Source: Phycisphaerae bacterium (GTDB taxonomy: Bacteria; Planctomycetota; Phycisphaerae; Sedimentisphaerales; Anaerobacaceae). Taken from it: a stretch of 64,000 bases of DNA. The stretch is taken from NCBI GenBank assembly GCA_012744475.1, contig JAAYBV010000063.1, positions 35,339 to 99,338 on the forward strand, read 5' to 3'. Positions 46,700 to 55,458 of the stretch are shown here, one piece after another. Position numbers and translations under genes: made by a program. Below the pieces are notes generated by a model. The model made no database searches and had not been told where the DNA came from. It saw only the letters and a program-made list of their open reading frames with translations. Every line of letters starts with the position of its first letter. Position 1 is the stretch's first letter.

Positions 46700-48901
46700 T
46701 CAAGGGACGTCCAGTCGCTCCAACGCGGTCAGGGCCACGCGCTTGACATAGTCGTCGGAGTCGTTGGCCGCGGCCTTGATCTGGGCCAGCGCCGGACGGG
46801 CCTTTGCGCCCAGCTTGTCGAGCGCGACGATGGTGAACATGCGGACTTTGTCCGTCGGATGCTTCAGAGCGTCCGCCAGCACGGGCAGCCCACTGTCTTC
46901 GGCTCCCCAGTCGCACATCGCATGGGCCGCGGCAACGCGAACCACCATTGATTCATCCGCCAGCCGGGCCTTCACCGCCATTCGGGCAAACGCGACATCG
47001 GCCCGGAACTTGCCGGCGGCGTGCAGCCCAACAATCGCCCAGTACCGAATCGACGGTCTCGCATCGTCCAGGTACGGCAGATACGAATAGACGGCGTTGG
47101 CGCCCTCGTAGTCCAGCTCCTTGAGCTTCCAGAGTCGCTGACGCAGGTTGGCCGCGTCGATGCTATCCCGCCAGTGCTCGGCGCCTGTCGGCGTCGGCCG
47201 CTCGGCGACGGGAACGCCCGGCTCGAACGTCGTCAGATCGCTGTCGCGGAAACCGATCCGGCAGGCCTTGGCGTACAGCACGTCGCCCGGTTTCAGCGGG
47301 ACCGCGCGCGAATAAAGCAACCACCCCGTCCTGTCCTTCGGGTCGCCGCTCACGCGATACGCGATGGAGGACCCCGCAGTGGCGCAGGCCAGCGTGACGC
47401 ATGCTCCCTCGGTCGCATCGCCCGTTCGCTTGACGACCACCGGCGGCGCCGTCTTCTCGTATTGCCCGTTCGGCCGTTTCCATTCGTCAAAGATCGGCTC
47501 GGGAATCAATCCGACGTCCTGCGTGTCTTTGTACCACTGCTCATGCGCCCTTCGCAGCCGCTCCAACACCTCCGCGTAGGCCGGATCGCCGGCCAGATTG
47601 CGGACTTCATGAGGGTCAGCGACAAGGTCATAGAGTTCCTCGATCGGCTTGGCCGGTTCGAAGTACTGCTTCTGCGGCCCATCCAGTTCGCCCTCGGCGT
47701 GGAGCCGTCGCATCTCCTGCATCGTGGGCATCTCATTCATGTAACGGATGTCCTGGGCGCGTGAAACGTACCACATGTAGTTGCGCATGTACCTGAAGCG
47801 TTTGTCCCGGACGGCCCGGATCAGGTCGTACGCTTCATCCATGCGATCGCGGGCGGCGAAAACGTACTCCCGCGGCCTGGCTTTGCGGGGTCCCAGAAAC
47901 GCATGGCCCTGCATGTGGGAAGGGATCTCCACTGTGGCCAGCGAGAGCATCGTCGGGGCGAAGTCAACGAAGGCGATCAGGTCGTCGTTGACCGTTCCGG
48001 GGGCGACCGCTTCGGGCCTGTCCGACATGGCGAGTTTGCGCCACTTCGGGGGGACGCGGACAATCAGCGGCACGCGAAGGCCGGAATCGTAGATCCATCG
48101 CTTGGCGCGAGGCAGCCCCCGACCGTGGTCTCCCCAGAACCACACGATCGTATCGTCGGCCAGACCGTCCTGCTCCAGGTCATCGAGCACCTGCCTGACC
48201 TGTCTGTCCATCAGCGTGATGAGGTCGTAGTACTGCGCCCAATCCTGCCGGACCCTGGGCGTGTCGGGGTAGTATGGCGGAAGCACCGCCTGGGCGGGAT
48301 CGTGCCGCTCTGCCGGACCCAAACCGGCCAGTCGCTTGAGCATCGCGTCACTTCGGTTGCGGATCTGGCTCTCATGCGTCGTTGTGAAGTTGATGACCGC
48401 AAAGAACGGCTTGCCGTTTGGGCGGTTCCGCCAATGCGCGCTGCTGCTGCACTCATCCCACGCCGTCAGCGGAGCTTCGAACTGGTAGTCCGTCTTGACG
48501 TTGTTGGTGCAGTAGTAGCCGGCCGCGCGCAGGTACTCGGGAAAGCACTTGACTTGCTGCGGGGGCACGCCCGCACAGCGCATGTGGTGTGTCCCGATCG
48601 TCGTCGGGTACATCCCGGTGATGATTCCCGATCGGGTCGGCGCGCAGACGCCGGAATGCGAGAACACATGGTTGTACCGCACGCCTTCCGAGGCCAGCCG
48701 ATCCAGGTTGGGCGTCACCGCATAAGCATCGCCATAACAGCCCAGGTCCGGGCTGATATCCTCCGTGCTGATCCAGAGGAAATTGGGCCGGTCCTGCCGG
48801 CGAACCTCCTGAGCAAGAAGGGAACGTTTCGGCAGCGTCATCGCCGTCAGAGACCCGCACGCCACTTTCAGAAATCGGCGCCGGTTCCAGTTGCCGTTCA
48901 T
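46700..48901 (-). CDS. Tat-exported arylsulfatase-like sulfatase with HEAT-like tail
   Basis: 733 residues from the ATG at 48901 (GGAGG four bases upstream). Tat signal NRRRFLKVACGSLTAMTLP. The sulfatase core begins RPNFLWISTEDISPDLGC (metal Asp) and has the formylglycine motif GVCAPTRSGIITG (Cys about 84 in CxPxR). Further hallmarks are TTTHESQI and VWFWGDHGRGLPRAKRW. The C-terminal 250 residues add a beta-rich module and helical HEAT-like repeats (YWAIVGLHAAGKFRADVA, VRVAAAHAMCDWGAE). It removes sulfate from carbohydrates or aromatic esters; needs a maturation enzyme encoded elsewhere. 91 nt downstream of the AsmA-like gene. Confidence 0.92.
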   Translation of the reverse strand: MNGNWNRRRFLKVACGSLTAMTLPKRSLLAQEVRRQDRPNFLWISTEDISPDLGCYGDAYAVTPNLDRLASEGVRYNHVFSHSGVCAPTRSGIITGMYPTTIGTHHMRCAGVPPQQVKCFPEYLRAAGYYCTNNVKTDYQFEAPLTAWDECSSSAHWRNRPNGKPFFAVINFTTTHESQIRNRSDAMLKRLAGLGPAERHDPAQAVLPPYYPDTPRVRQDWAQYYDLITLMDRQVRQVLDDLEQDGLADDTIVWFWGDHGRGLPRAKRWIYDSGLRVPLIVRVPPKWRKLAMSDRPEAVAPGTVNDDLIAFVDFAPTMLSLATVEIPSHMQGHAFLGPRKARPREYVFAARDRMDEAYDLIRAVRDKRFRYMRNYMWYVSRAQDIRYMNEMPTMQEMRRLHAEGELDGPQKQYFEPAKPIEELYDLVADPHEVRNLAGDPAYAEVLERLRRAHEQWYKDTQDVGLIPEPIFDEWKRPNGQYEKTAPPVVVKRTGDATEGACVTLACATAGSSIAYRVSGDPKDRTGWLLYSRAVPLKPGDVLYAKACRIGFRDSDLTTFEPGVPVAERPTPTGAEHWRDSIDAANLRQRLWKLKELDYEGANAVYSYLPYLDDARPSIRYWAIVGLHAAGKFRADVAFARMAVKARLADESMVVRVAAAHAMCDWGAEDSGLPVLADALKHPTDKVRMFTIVALDKLGAKARPALAQIKAAANDSDDYVKRVALTALERLDVP

Positions 48902-48970
48902 ATAACCTCCAGACCGGGCGTTTCCGATGCGCTGGCCCATCGGAAGATGCCAACTCAGAACAGGGAACGC

Positions 48971-48989
48971 CCTGTGGACACTCCACAGG
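48971..48989 (-). other. Perfect hairpin just after the AsmA-like gene
   Basis: CCTGTGGA / TCCACAGG, 8-bp perfect stem with a 3-nt CAC (GTG) loop, four bases beyond the AsmA-like stop on -. There is no T-run, so it is not a standard terminator; it may stabilise the transcript or pause polymerase before the sulfatase gene. Confidence 0.5.
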
Positions 48990-48992
48990 ATC

Positions 48993-51900
48993 TCATTGCG
49001 GCGTTCCAAGGATCTTCAGGGAATCCTCGATCACAGGAAGGGTCTTGGTTTCCACTTTGGGATTGTCGGCCTTCCCCGTGACCTCCATGCGAACGACGGC
49101 GCCGCCGAGTCCCTCGGTCAGCGACTGAAGGATCGACGGTTTGGCCGCCGCGACGCGTCGACCGCGAGCGGTCAGCGTGAGATTGACGTCGTTGTCGCGC
49201 AGGTTCATGACGCCGCTGCCGGTGAAAGCCAGATTCTTTCCCGACATGTCGAACTTGCTGATCAGCAGCTTGTTGCGCTTGAGATACGATTCCAGCAGCA
49301 TTCGTTCGAACGCGAAGTCCGTGGGTTCGGTCAGACTCAACACGGCCAGGAGATTGGCCAATGGCGAGACCTTTCCCACCTGCATGTCCGCCACATCGAT
49401 CCGGCAGACGCCGAGACGGGAGGAGCCATCACCGATTGAGGCCCCCAATCCCAGTGTCGCGTTCATGGTCCCGCTGCTGGCGCTCGTCTCCGCCGCCGGA
49501 TCGAGCTTGCCACCCAGGAGGAACCTCTTGAGATCGACCCGGACCAGACCGACGGTCGCCAGATACTGAACCACGCCGGCTGCAACCGGTTCGATACGGA
49601 GACGGCCGAGAAGATGACCGCCGTAGCAGTCGCCCAGGAAGTTGTCTGCCGACCACGCGCGCGTGTTCGGATCGTATACGAGTTCGGCGTTCAGACGGGT
49701 AACGTCCTTGCCCTTGATGTTGAACCGATCGGCCGCCAGTTGCATTCGCCCGGATGAAAACCCGGTCTTCGTATTGTACGCCGCCTCGATGCCGACAGTC
49801 CCATACACCTCGGTTCCCGTGCCGGAGACATGGAAGCTGCACGGCCGCAGGTCCATCCGACCGCCGAGCCGAACAAGCTTGTGGTCTTTTCCCGAGACCT
49901 CCAGCGTCTCCATGTCCAGATCGAATGGTCCTCTGGGCGAGGAATCCCGATAGATGCCCTGGAGACTCTTCGGCAGCGACTCGCCCAACTGCGACGTGAA
50001 CAGGATGTCACGCGCTCGCGCAGTGAATACCCCTTCCCCCCGGCTGTCGGGCAGAAGGCTCAGACGCCCGTTGACGCGCACCGAAGGCCGCAGGGACGGA
50101 TCGGACTGGAGCGATGGCGCCGCTTCGATATCCTGGAACGTCACGGCCTTCGCATCCACGGCAATCGTGCCTGTGACGTCTTGCAGAGGGTACGGAAATC
50201 TCTCGTGGTTGATCTTGTTTCCGAGGCACACGATGGAAGCCGTCAGATCAGGCGGCTGGTTGCTGTCGACCTTGCTGTAGCCTATGGTGACGTCCACCGC
50301 CCCCTCCGGCCGGAATGCCAAAACGTGCCGCCTGGCCGCCTCCGGCAGCAACCCCAGCACCGTCTCGTCCAGTGGCGTTTGCTTCGTCGTCACGTTCAGA
50401 TGGTACTGCCCCGGCTGGTCGGCCCTGGCGAACTGTATGCTCCCCGCCAACCGCACTTCACTCTGGCGGTATTGCCCGACGCAATCCGTGATCGCGGCCG
50501 AATCCGGCGTGATGGAGGCCTGACCCGAAAGACCCGTCAGCACCACCGGCCAGGAATCCATCTTCAGGGAAGCATCGGCCACGGAAGCGTCGGCCGCGAA
50601 GCGGATGGGATTCGGGCTGTTAACATCGGCGGCGGTGAAGATCCTGGCGCGGACCCTCGCGGTTCCGCTGGCGTCGAATCGTCTGGCCGCCGTCCGGTAT
50701 TGCTCCGGCAGCGCTTGCCTCAGCGTCGCATCCAGCGGGATGGCGTTGGCATCGACCGTGATATTGTAGATCGGCCGGCCTGTGTCGCGATCGGTGACCT
50801 GACCGTCCAGTCGGATCCGGCGCCCCTGCCCCGATGCAACAACGTCGGTCACAAGGACCCTCTCCCGGTCGAAGTAGATTCCTCCCGTCATGTCTTGCAG
50901 AGGATAGGGGAACTTCTCGTACGTGGCATTGACACCGCGCAGGTCGATGGCGATGTGGCTGCGTTTGTCCGACGGGCTCGACCGAGTCAACCGGTAATCC
51001 ACGCCAATGACCCCGCTCGGGGAGAAAGCGTCCCAGAGCCGCTTCGGGCCCGGCGGCAGCGCCGCATAAAGGTCTTCGTCCAGAATCATATTGCCGCTGG
51101 AGATCTGGTATTGATACTGTCGCTGGTCGCCATGGCCGCTGGCCCAGCCCTGGATCAGCACATCCACCTGGCCATGCTTGCCCTTGAGCTGGTTCAACTT
51201 CACCTCGGACTGGGAGAACTCCACTGTTCCGGACAGATGATCGACCGCGTAGGGAAACCGGCTGTCAAGGATGGACATATCCTCGCACACCACACTTCCC
51301 GTGACCTCACTGTCAAACAGGGCGTGGACATTGCCGCGTGCATCGAGGCGGGCCGACGCAACTCGACCGAACGGACGAAACCGGGCGAAGAACCGCTGGG
51401 CGGCCGCCATCCCGCCGGACTGCCGAGCCGGATCCGTCGCGAGCAGCCGAAAGGCGTCAACCTCCGGGCTGTGCTTGCTGTGCAGGTCCTTGATCTGCAG
51501 GTGCAGCTCATAGGCGCCGGAACGATCGTACTCGACGTCCGCGGCCAATACGTCGACGGCCCAAGCCCGTTCGAGAGAAGGAATGTCCGTCGAGGACAAG
51601 CCGCCGGCCACCTCAAATCGCCCGGGGGTCCAGGAGCCTCGCAGAGCGCTGTCTCCGTAGCCGCCGGAGAGCTTGGCCGTCTTGATCTCGAAGCCGTGGC
51701 TGCCGTCGCTGACGCCGGGGAATCCGAAGCGCGCTTCCACAGGCACCGAGGTCACCACTTCCGTCTCGCCGCCGGACACCTTGCAGTAGCGCAGCTTGCC
51801 TCGCCGAAGAGCAACGACCGGCACTCGCCCGCCTTTGCCCGAGGAGGTATTCAGCCGCAAGCCACCGATATTCCATCGTCCGGAATCGAGATCGTGCTGG

Positions 51901-52292
51901 ACGTCGAGAATGAAATCCACAACGTGAATCTCCTTCACGCGAGGTGACAACAGCAGCAAACTGCGCAGACTGAACTTCGCATAGACGTTCTTGGCGCGCA
52001 GGATCGTGTCGTCGTAGAACAGCGCCTCGCGTTCGGGACGAATAACGATGCCGTCGATGGAGACGGAGGCGTTGCGGTGGAAATCGAAAGGCCCCATCTC
52101 GATGCGCGTGTTCGTCAGCCGGCTGATCTCCACAGCGGCGATCCCGGGCAGGGCTCTGGCCACCCAGACGCCGAGGACGACGACGGCCGCCAGGAGAATC
52201 GCGGGCAGAACCGCCAGGCGGATGAGCATGCGGCGACGCCATCCTCTCTTGGTGAAGTCTGCTCCCTCGCTGGAACGTATGGATCGGGCCAT
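48993..52292 (-). CDS. AsmA/DUF748-like inner-membrane-anchored giant protein
   Basis: 1,099 residues. One N-terminal membrane helix (LIRLAVLPAILLAAVVVLGVWV) is followed by a very long beta-rich region, as in AsmA/TamB-like proteins that span the periplasm and move phospholipids. Two motif series recur: RFPYAVDHLSGTV (about 343), KFPYPLQDMTGGI (about 460), RFPYPLQDVTGTI (about 697), and LP-rich linkers ending in SPSG/DASG/RPEG (about 405, 519, 640, with a fourth near 770). The last part (about 880-1090; GTMNATLGLGASIGDGSS) resembles the conserved AsmA C-terminal region. It starts 30 nt after purD and is probably co-transcribed. Lipid bridge function is inferred from the family. Confidence 0.85.
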   Translation of the reverse strand: MARSIRSSEGADFTKRGWRRRMLIRLAVLPAILLAAVVVLGVWVARALPGIAAVEISRLTNTRIEMGPFDFHRNASVSIDGIVIRPEREALFYDDTILRAKNVYAKFSLRSLLLLSPRVKEIHVVDFILDVQHDLDSGRWNIGGLRLNTSSGKGGRVPVVALRRGKLRYCKVSGGETEVVTSVPVEARFGFPGVSDGSHGFEIKTAKLSGGYGDSALRGSWTPGRFEVAGGLSSTDIPSLERAWAVDVLAADVEYDRSGAYELHLQIKDLHSKHSPEVDAFRLLATDPARQSGGMAAAQRFFARFRPFGRVASARLDARGNVHALFDSEVTGSVVCEDMSILDSRFPYAVDHLSGTVEFSQSEVKLNQLKGKHGQVDVLIQGWASGHGDQRQYQYQISSGNMILDEDLYAALPPGPKRLWDAFSPSGVIGVDYRLTRSSPSDKRSHIAIDLRGVNATYEKFPYPLQDMTGGIYFDRERVLVTDVVASGQGRRIRLDGQVTDRDTGRPIYNITVDANAIPLDATLRQALPEQYRTAARRFDASGTARVRARIFTAADVNSPNPIRFAADASVADASLKMDSWPVVLTGLSGQASITPDSAAITDCVGQYRQSEVRLAGSIQFARADQPGQYHLNVTTKQTPLDETVLGLLPEAARRHVLAFRPEGAVDVTIGYSKVDSNQPPDLTASIVCLGNKINHERFPYPLQDVTGTIAVDAKAVTFQDIEAAPSLQSDPSLRPSVRVNGRLSLLPDSRGEGVFTARARDILFTSQLGESLPKSLQGIYRDSSPRGPFDLDMETLEVSGKDHKLVRLGGRMDLRPCSFHVSGTGTEVYGTVGIEAAYNTKTGFSSGRMQLAADRFNIKGKDVTRLNAELVYDPNTRAWSADNFLGDCYGGHLLGRLRIEPVAAGVVQYLATVGLVRVDLKRFLLGGKLDPAAETSASSGTMNATLGLGASIGDGSSRLGVCRIDVADMQVGKVSPLANLLAVLSLTEPTDFAFERMLLESYLKRNKLLISKFDMSGKNLAFTGSGVMNLRDNDVNLTLTARGRRVAAAKPSILQSLTEGLGGAVVRMEVTGKADNPKVETKTLPVIEDSLKILGTPQ

Positions 52293-52322
52293 GAGAACTC
52301 ACGCATCGTTCGAATTGCAGGG

Positions 52323-53600
52323 CTAACGCGACCGCCGAATCGCCTTGTCGGAGATATCGCGACGGCAATACGCCCCTTCAAAGGAAATGCGATCGACCGC
52401 CTCATAAGCCCGCGCCTTTGCGGCGGACGTATCACGTCCCAGGGCCGTCACACCGAGAACGCGTCCACCGCTGGTGACCACGTTGCCGTTCTGCTGTTCC
52501 GTCCCGGCGTGAAACACCACCACGTCGCCGAGAGACTCCGCCTCGGCAATCCCCGTGATGACCTTGCCTCTGGCGTAGGCATCCGGATACCCGCCGGAAG
52601 CCATGACGACGCACACGGCCGGGCGCGGGTCCCACTGAAGGCACATCTCATCCAGTCGGCCGTCGCAGACCGCCAGGAAGACCTCCAACAGGTCGCTCTT
52701 GAGTCTCATCAGGATCGGCTGGGTCTCCGGATCGCCGAACCGTACGTTGAATTCCAGAACGCGCGGCCCGCCGCTGGTCATCATCAGCCCCGCGTAGAGA
52801 ACTCCCCTGTACGGCGTACCGTTGCGGTTCATCGCATCCACGATGGGCACGAGTATCTCTCGCGAGATGCGGCCCATCATGTCGTCGGTGACCACAGGCG
52901 CAGGGCTGTAGGCGCCCATCCCGCCCGTGTTCGGGCCCGTGTCGCCGTCGCCGACAGGCTTGTGGTCCTGCGACGACTCCATGAGATAGATGTTGCGGCC
53001 GTCCACGAACGCGAGAATCGAGGCCTCCTCTCCGAGCAGCTTGTCCTCCACGATCACCCGGTCTCCGGCCGCTCCGAAAATCCGGTCGACCATGATCCGC
53101 TCGGCGGCCAGAATACCATCGGACGGCTCGTCGCAAACGATGACACCTTTGCCCTTGGCCAAGCCGGTGGCCTTGATCACGACGGGCTCGTCGCGACTGG
53201 CGATGTACGCCTTCGCGTCGCTGAACCGGTCGAACACGCGGGATTCGGCCGTCGAAACGGCGCTGGCACGCATCATCTGCTTGGCGAAGGCCTTGTCGGC
53301 CTCTAACTGCGCGGCCGCACCGCTCGGGCCGAACGCCTTGATCCCGGCCGCTTCCATCGCGTCCACGAGCCCGGACGCCAGTGGATCCTCCGGGCCGACA
53401 ACAACCAGACCGACGTTCTGCGTCCGGGCGAAGTCCACCAGCGATGCAACGTCGTTATCCCCGATCGCGACGTTCTGTCCACACAGGGCGGTGCCCGCGT
53501 TTCCCGGCGCGATGTAGAGCTTGCCGAGCTGTTGGGATTGTCTCAACTTCCAGGCGATCGCGTGCTCGCGTCCCCCACTGCCGATCAGCAGTACGTCCAT
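52323..53600 (-). CDS. purD: Phosphoribosylamine-glycine ligase PurD
   Basis: 425 residues, standard length. PurD joins glycine to 5-phosphoribosylamine with ATP, step two of purine synthesis. N-terminal VLLIGSGGREHAIAWKL, the LVVVGPEDPLASGLVD block, ATP-grasp residues in EPVVIKATGLAKGKGVIVCD and the metal/substrate segment PNTGGMGAYSPAP followed by VLEFNVRFGDPETQPIL are all intact. No purine neighbour genes, as in many genomes where purD stands alone. It is the promoter-proximal gene of a pair with the AsmA-like gene. Confidence 0.97.
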   Translation of the reverse strand: MDVLLIGSGGREHAIAWKLRQSQQLGKLYIAPGNAGTALCGQNVAIGDNDVASLVDFARTQNVGLVVVGPEDPLASGLVDAMEAAGIKAFGPSGAAAQLEADKAFAKQMMRASAVSTAESRVFDRFSDAKAYIASRDEPVVIKATGLAKGKGVIVCDEPSDGILAAERIMVDRIFGAAGDRVIVEDKLLGEEASILAFVDGRNIYLMESSQDHKPVGDGDTGPNTGGMGAYSPAPVVTDDMMGRISREILVPIVDAMNRNGTPYRGVLYAGLMMTSGGPRVLEFNVRFGDPETQPILMRLKSDLLEVFLAVCDGRLDEMCLQWDPRPAVCVVMASGGYPDAYARGKVITGIAEAESLGDVVVFHAGTEQQNGNVVTSGGRVLGVTALGRDTSAAKARAYEAVDRISFEGAYCRRDISDKAIRRSR

Positions 53601-53879
53601 TCTCTTACCTCAAATCTCATCCTGAGTCCGGCCCGACATTGACAGAGCCCGGGCTGCCCGCCGTTCGGGCCCGGCGACCGTAGGGTTCTACTGTATCAAA
53701 GCCGCGCCGTTTGCTCAAGCCGATAGTTGGCAGGGAAGAGATGGCAGAAACGCGAAACAGCAGGGCAACCTGGTCACCAGCGCGCAGAACATCCTCACGC
53801 CGCCCAGAGGACGCCGCACGTTCGTGGTCAGGCCGCCAGATGTTCCTTCGGACGCTTCAGCAGGCACACGGCCGAGAGG

Positions 53880-55103
53880 TCACGGAACCGCATACCAACC
53901 GATGCCCTCATCGAACCAGACATCGTTGGGCAGTGCCCGGAGTTTTTCCGCCTCACTCTCGCTCGTGGTGAAGAAATGGGCTCCGGCACTCTGCGACCAG
54001 AAACGATACACCGGGATCGCCCACGCAGGCTGCTTGCCGACCGGATAGGCGTAGAAGGCGATGCCCTGGTGCGTCCATACGTCAGGATACTGCTCCAGAA
54101 GCTTGGTGATCTCCCGCTCCTTGAGCGTGTAGAAATGCGACATCGTCTCATCCGACCAGAAGCGGTGAACGGGCAGACAGTTGGGGTCGGAGTTATCCGG
54201 GAACGCGCGGAACGCGGTGCCCTGGAGGGTCCATTCCTTTCGGTGTTCGTTAACGAGCGTGGTCTTCTCCGTTTCACTGATCGTGTAGTAGTGAGCCTGG
54301 TTGATGGGCGACCAGAAACGATAGACCGGCTTCAGCGATGCCTCGATGATCTTGCCGTACGTGACCACCACATTATCGAGGTAGGCGCGCCCCGAACCGA
54401 TCGCCAGACCGGTGGATCGGCCTCCGAGGTATATGAAGATGGGGCCCCCTCCCCAAGTCCCACGGACCAGATCGCGATAGGCGCCCCACGCCGCATCGAG
54501 ACCGTAGCCCCAGGTACTCACGTAGAGCGCATCGAGTTGCGAATCGTAGGATATATACAGTGTTCCGTCGTTGACCCATCGTTCACTGTACCCGCTCAGC
54601 GTGGCATACCCATCCACCCTCTCATAAGAGAAGCTGGGGAACCGATTCACACACCCGGCACCGAATTCGAGCCGGCGATACCGAGGGTTTTGGTCGCTGG
54701 GGGTCACGCCAATCCCGATCCACCCCTCCTCTTCGACAGTCAGAAGATCGTAGTGGAAATCGACCCTCATCCCGAAATCGTATCGGGGATCGAGTCGCCA
54801 GGTGTTTGCCACGTACGCGGCGAATGCCTCGAAAGGCGGCTCCGAAGCCCGCAGTTCCAGGCGTCTGTTCGTTTCCTTGACGAATATGTTGTTCGGGTCC
54901 TCCGAGTACTCCTTCCACAGCCAGGCCCGCGAGTTGTCATCGAACGAGTCCCTCAGGGCGATCTCGTTCTGGGAACTCATGGTGCCGTCGCTGACCACGA
55001 TAGTGGTTTCGTCCGCATGCACATCCGGGCAGAATCTCGACGCGGCGAGAATCCCTCCCACCACCAGCACGCAAACAAATGTGTTACGTATCATGATTCT
55101 CAT
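53880..55103 (-). CDS. Secreted lectin-like protein with three DUF5648 repeats
   Basis: 407 residues. ATG 55103 is preferred (GGAG seven bases upstream); the frame is open to GTG 55352, but 55104-55352 is the leader of a transcript made from the promoter at 55365-55392. Signal peptide NTFVCVLVVGGILAASRF. Residues about 40-250 read like a concanavalin-type or DUF1349-like sandwich (LRDSFDDNSRAWLWKEY..., GAYRDLVRGTWGGGPIFIYL). Then three DUF5648 repeats: VYRFWSPINQAHYYT, VHRFWSDETMSHFYT, VYRFWSQSAGAHFFT, ending DVWFDEGIGWYAVP. Same repeat triplet as the protein at 30052 but a different N-terminal domain. Probably an extracellular binding protein. Confidence 0.86.
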   Translation of the reverse strand: MRIMIRNTFVCVLVVGGILAASRFCPDVHADETTIVVSDGTMSSQNEIALRDSFDDNSRAWLWKEYSEDPNNIFVKETNRRLELRASEPPFEAFAAYVANTWRLDPRYDFGMRVDFHYDLLTVEEEGWIGIGVTPSDQNPRYRRLEFGAGCVNRFPSFSYERVDGYATLSGYSERWVNDGTLYISYDSQLDALYVSTWGYGLDAAWGAYRDLVRGTWGGGPIFIYLGGRSTGLAIGSGRAYLDNVVVTYGKIIEASLKPVYRFWSPINQAHYYTISETEKTTLVNEHRKEWTLQGTAFRAFPDNSDPNCLPVHRFWSDETMSHFYTLKEREITKLLEQYPDVWTHQGIAFYAYPVGKQPAWAIPVYRFWSQSAGAHFFTTSESEAEKLRALPNDVWFDEGIGWYAVP

Positions 55104-55458
55104 CCCCCTTCTCCTCAATAGGGTGCTTGGCATTCCTGACAACGCAGGCAGCACGCACGCGGCCCCTGCACACAATAATTCCGGGAATCCCTTCCGAAAG
55201 GCTTCATCCGAACGGCCCTGATCGGTCGCACCCAACCGCAGTCGGGCGGCCCCCGCACTATCCCCCAACGCAACGCCTCGGTAGCTGGGCTCTGAAACGT
55301 ACGGTTTTCGGGCCGTATGCCGCTTCCATGGCAACTTAAAGCGGTTTGTCACCGCTGTTTACCTATTATAACATCTCGGCCTGGAATGTCAAGCAAACGG
55401 GGCCAAATCGCGTCTTTTTCGTGCTCCGGCTCCGCCGCCGCCGGAGGGCAAGTCCAGG
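55104..55458 (-). other. Long leader and promoter region of the DUF5648 gene
   Basis: 355 nt between the C10 peptidase stop and the DUF5648 start. A consensus - strand promoter at 55365-55392 gives a leader of about 255 nt, which begins with a small hairpin AGCGGT/ACCGCT near 55340-55356. No known riboswitch was recognised, but the length is unusual. Confidence 0.6.
55365..55392 (-). promoter_or_regulatory. Consensus sigma70 promoter of the DUF5648 gene
   Basis: Perfect TTGACA (minus strand, 55392-55387), 16-bp spacer, perfect TATAAT (55370-55365). Both hexamers match consensus exactly, the best promoter in the window. Confidence 0.8.

Noticed and set aside
55104..55352. N-terminal extension of the DUF5648 protein to GTG 55352
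   Set aside because: The signal peptide begins at 55103 with a good ribosome site; the extension is leader RNA and lies only about 7 nt after the expected transcription start.
55104..55360. Cyclic-di-GMP-I riboswitch in the leader
   Set aside because: Some short fragments look similar, but the key GCAAAGCC and GGTAGC/GGGTTACC features are not present.
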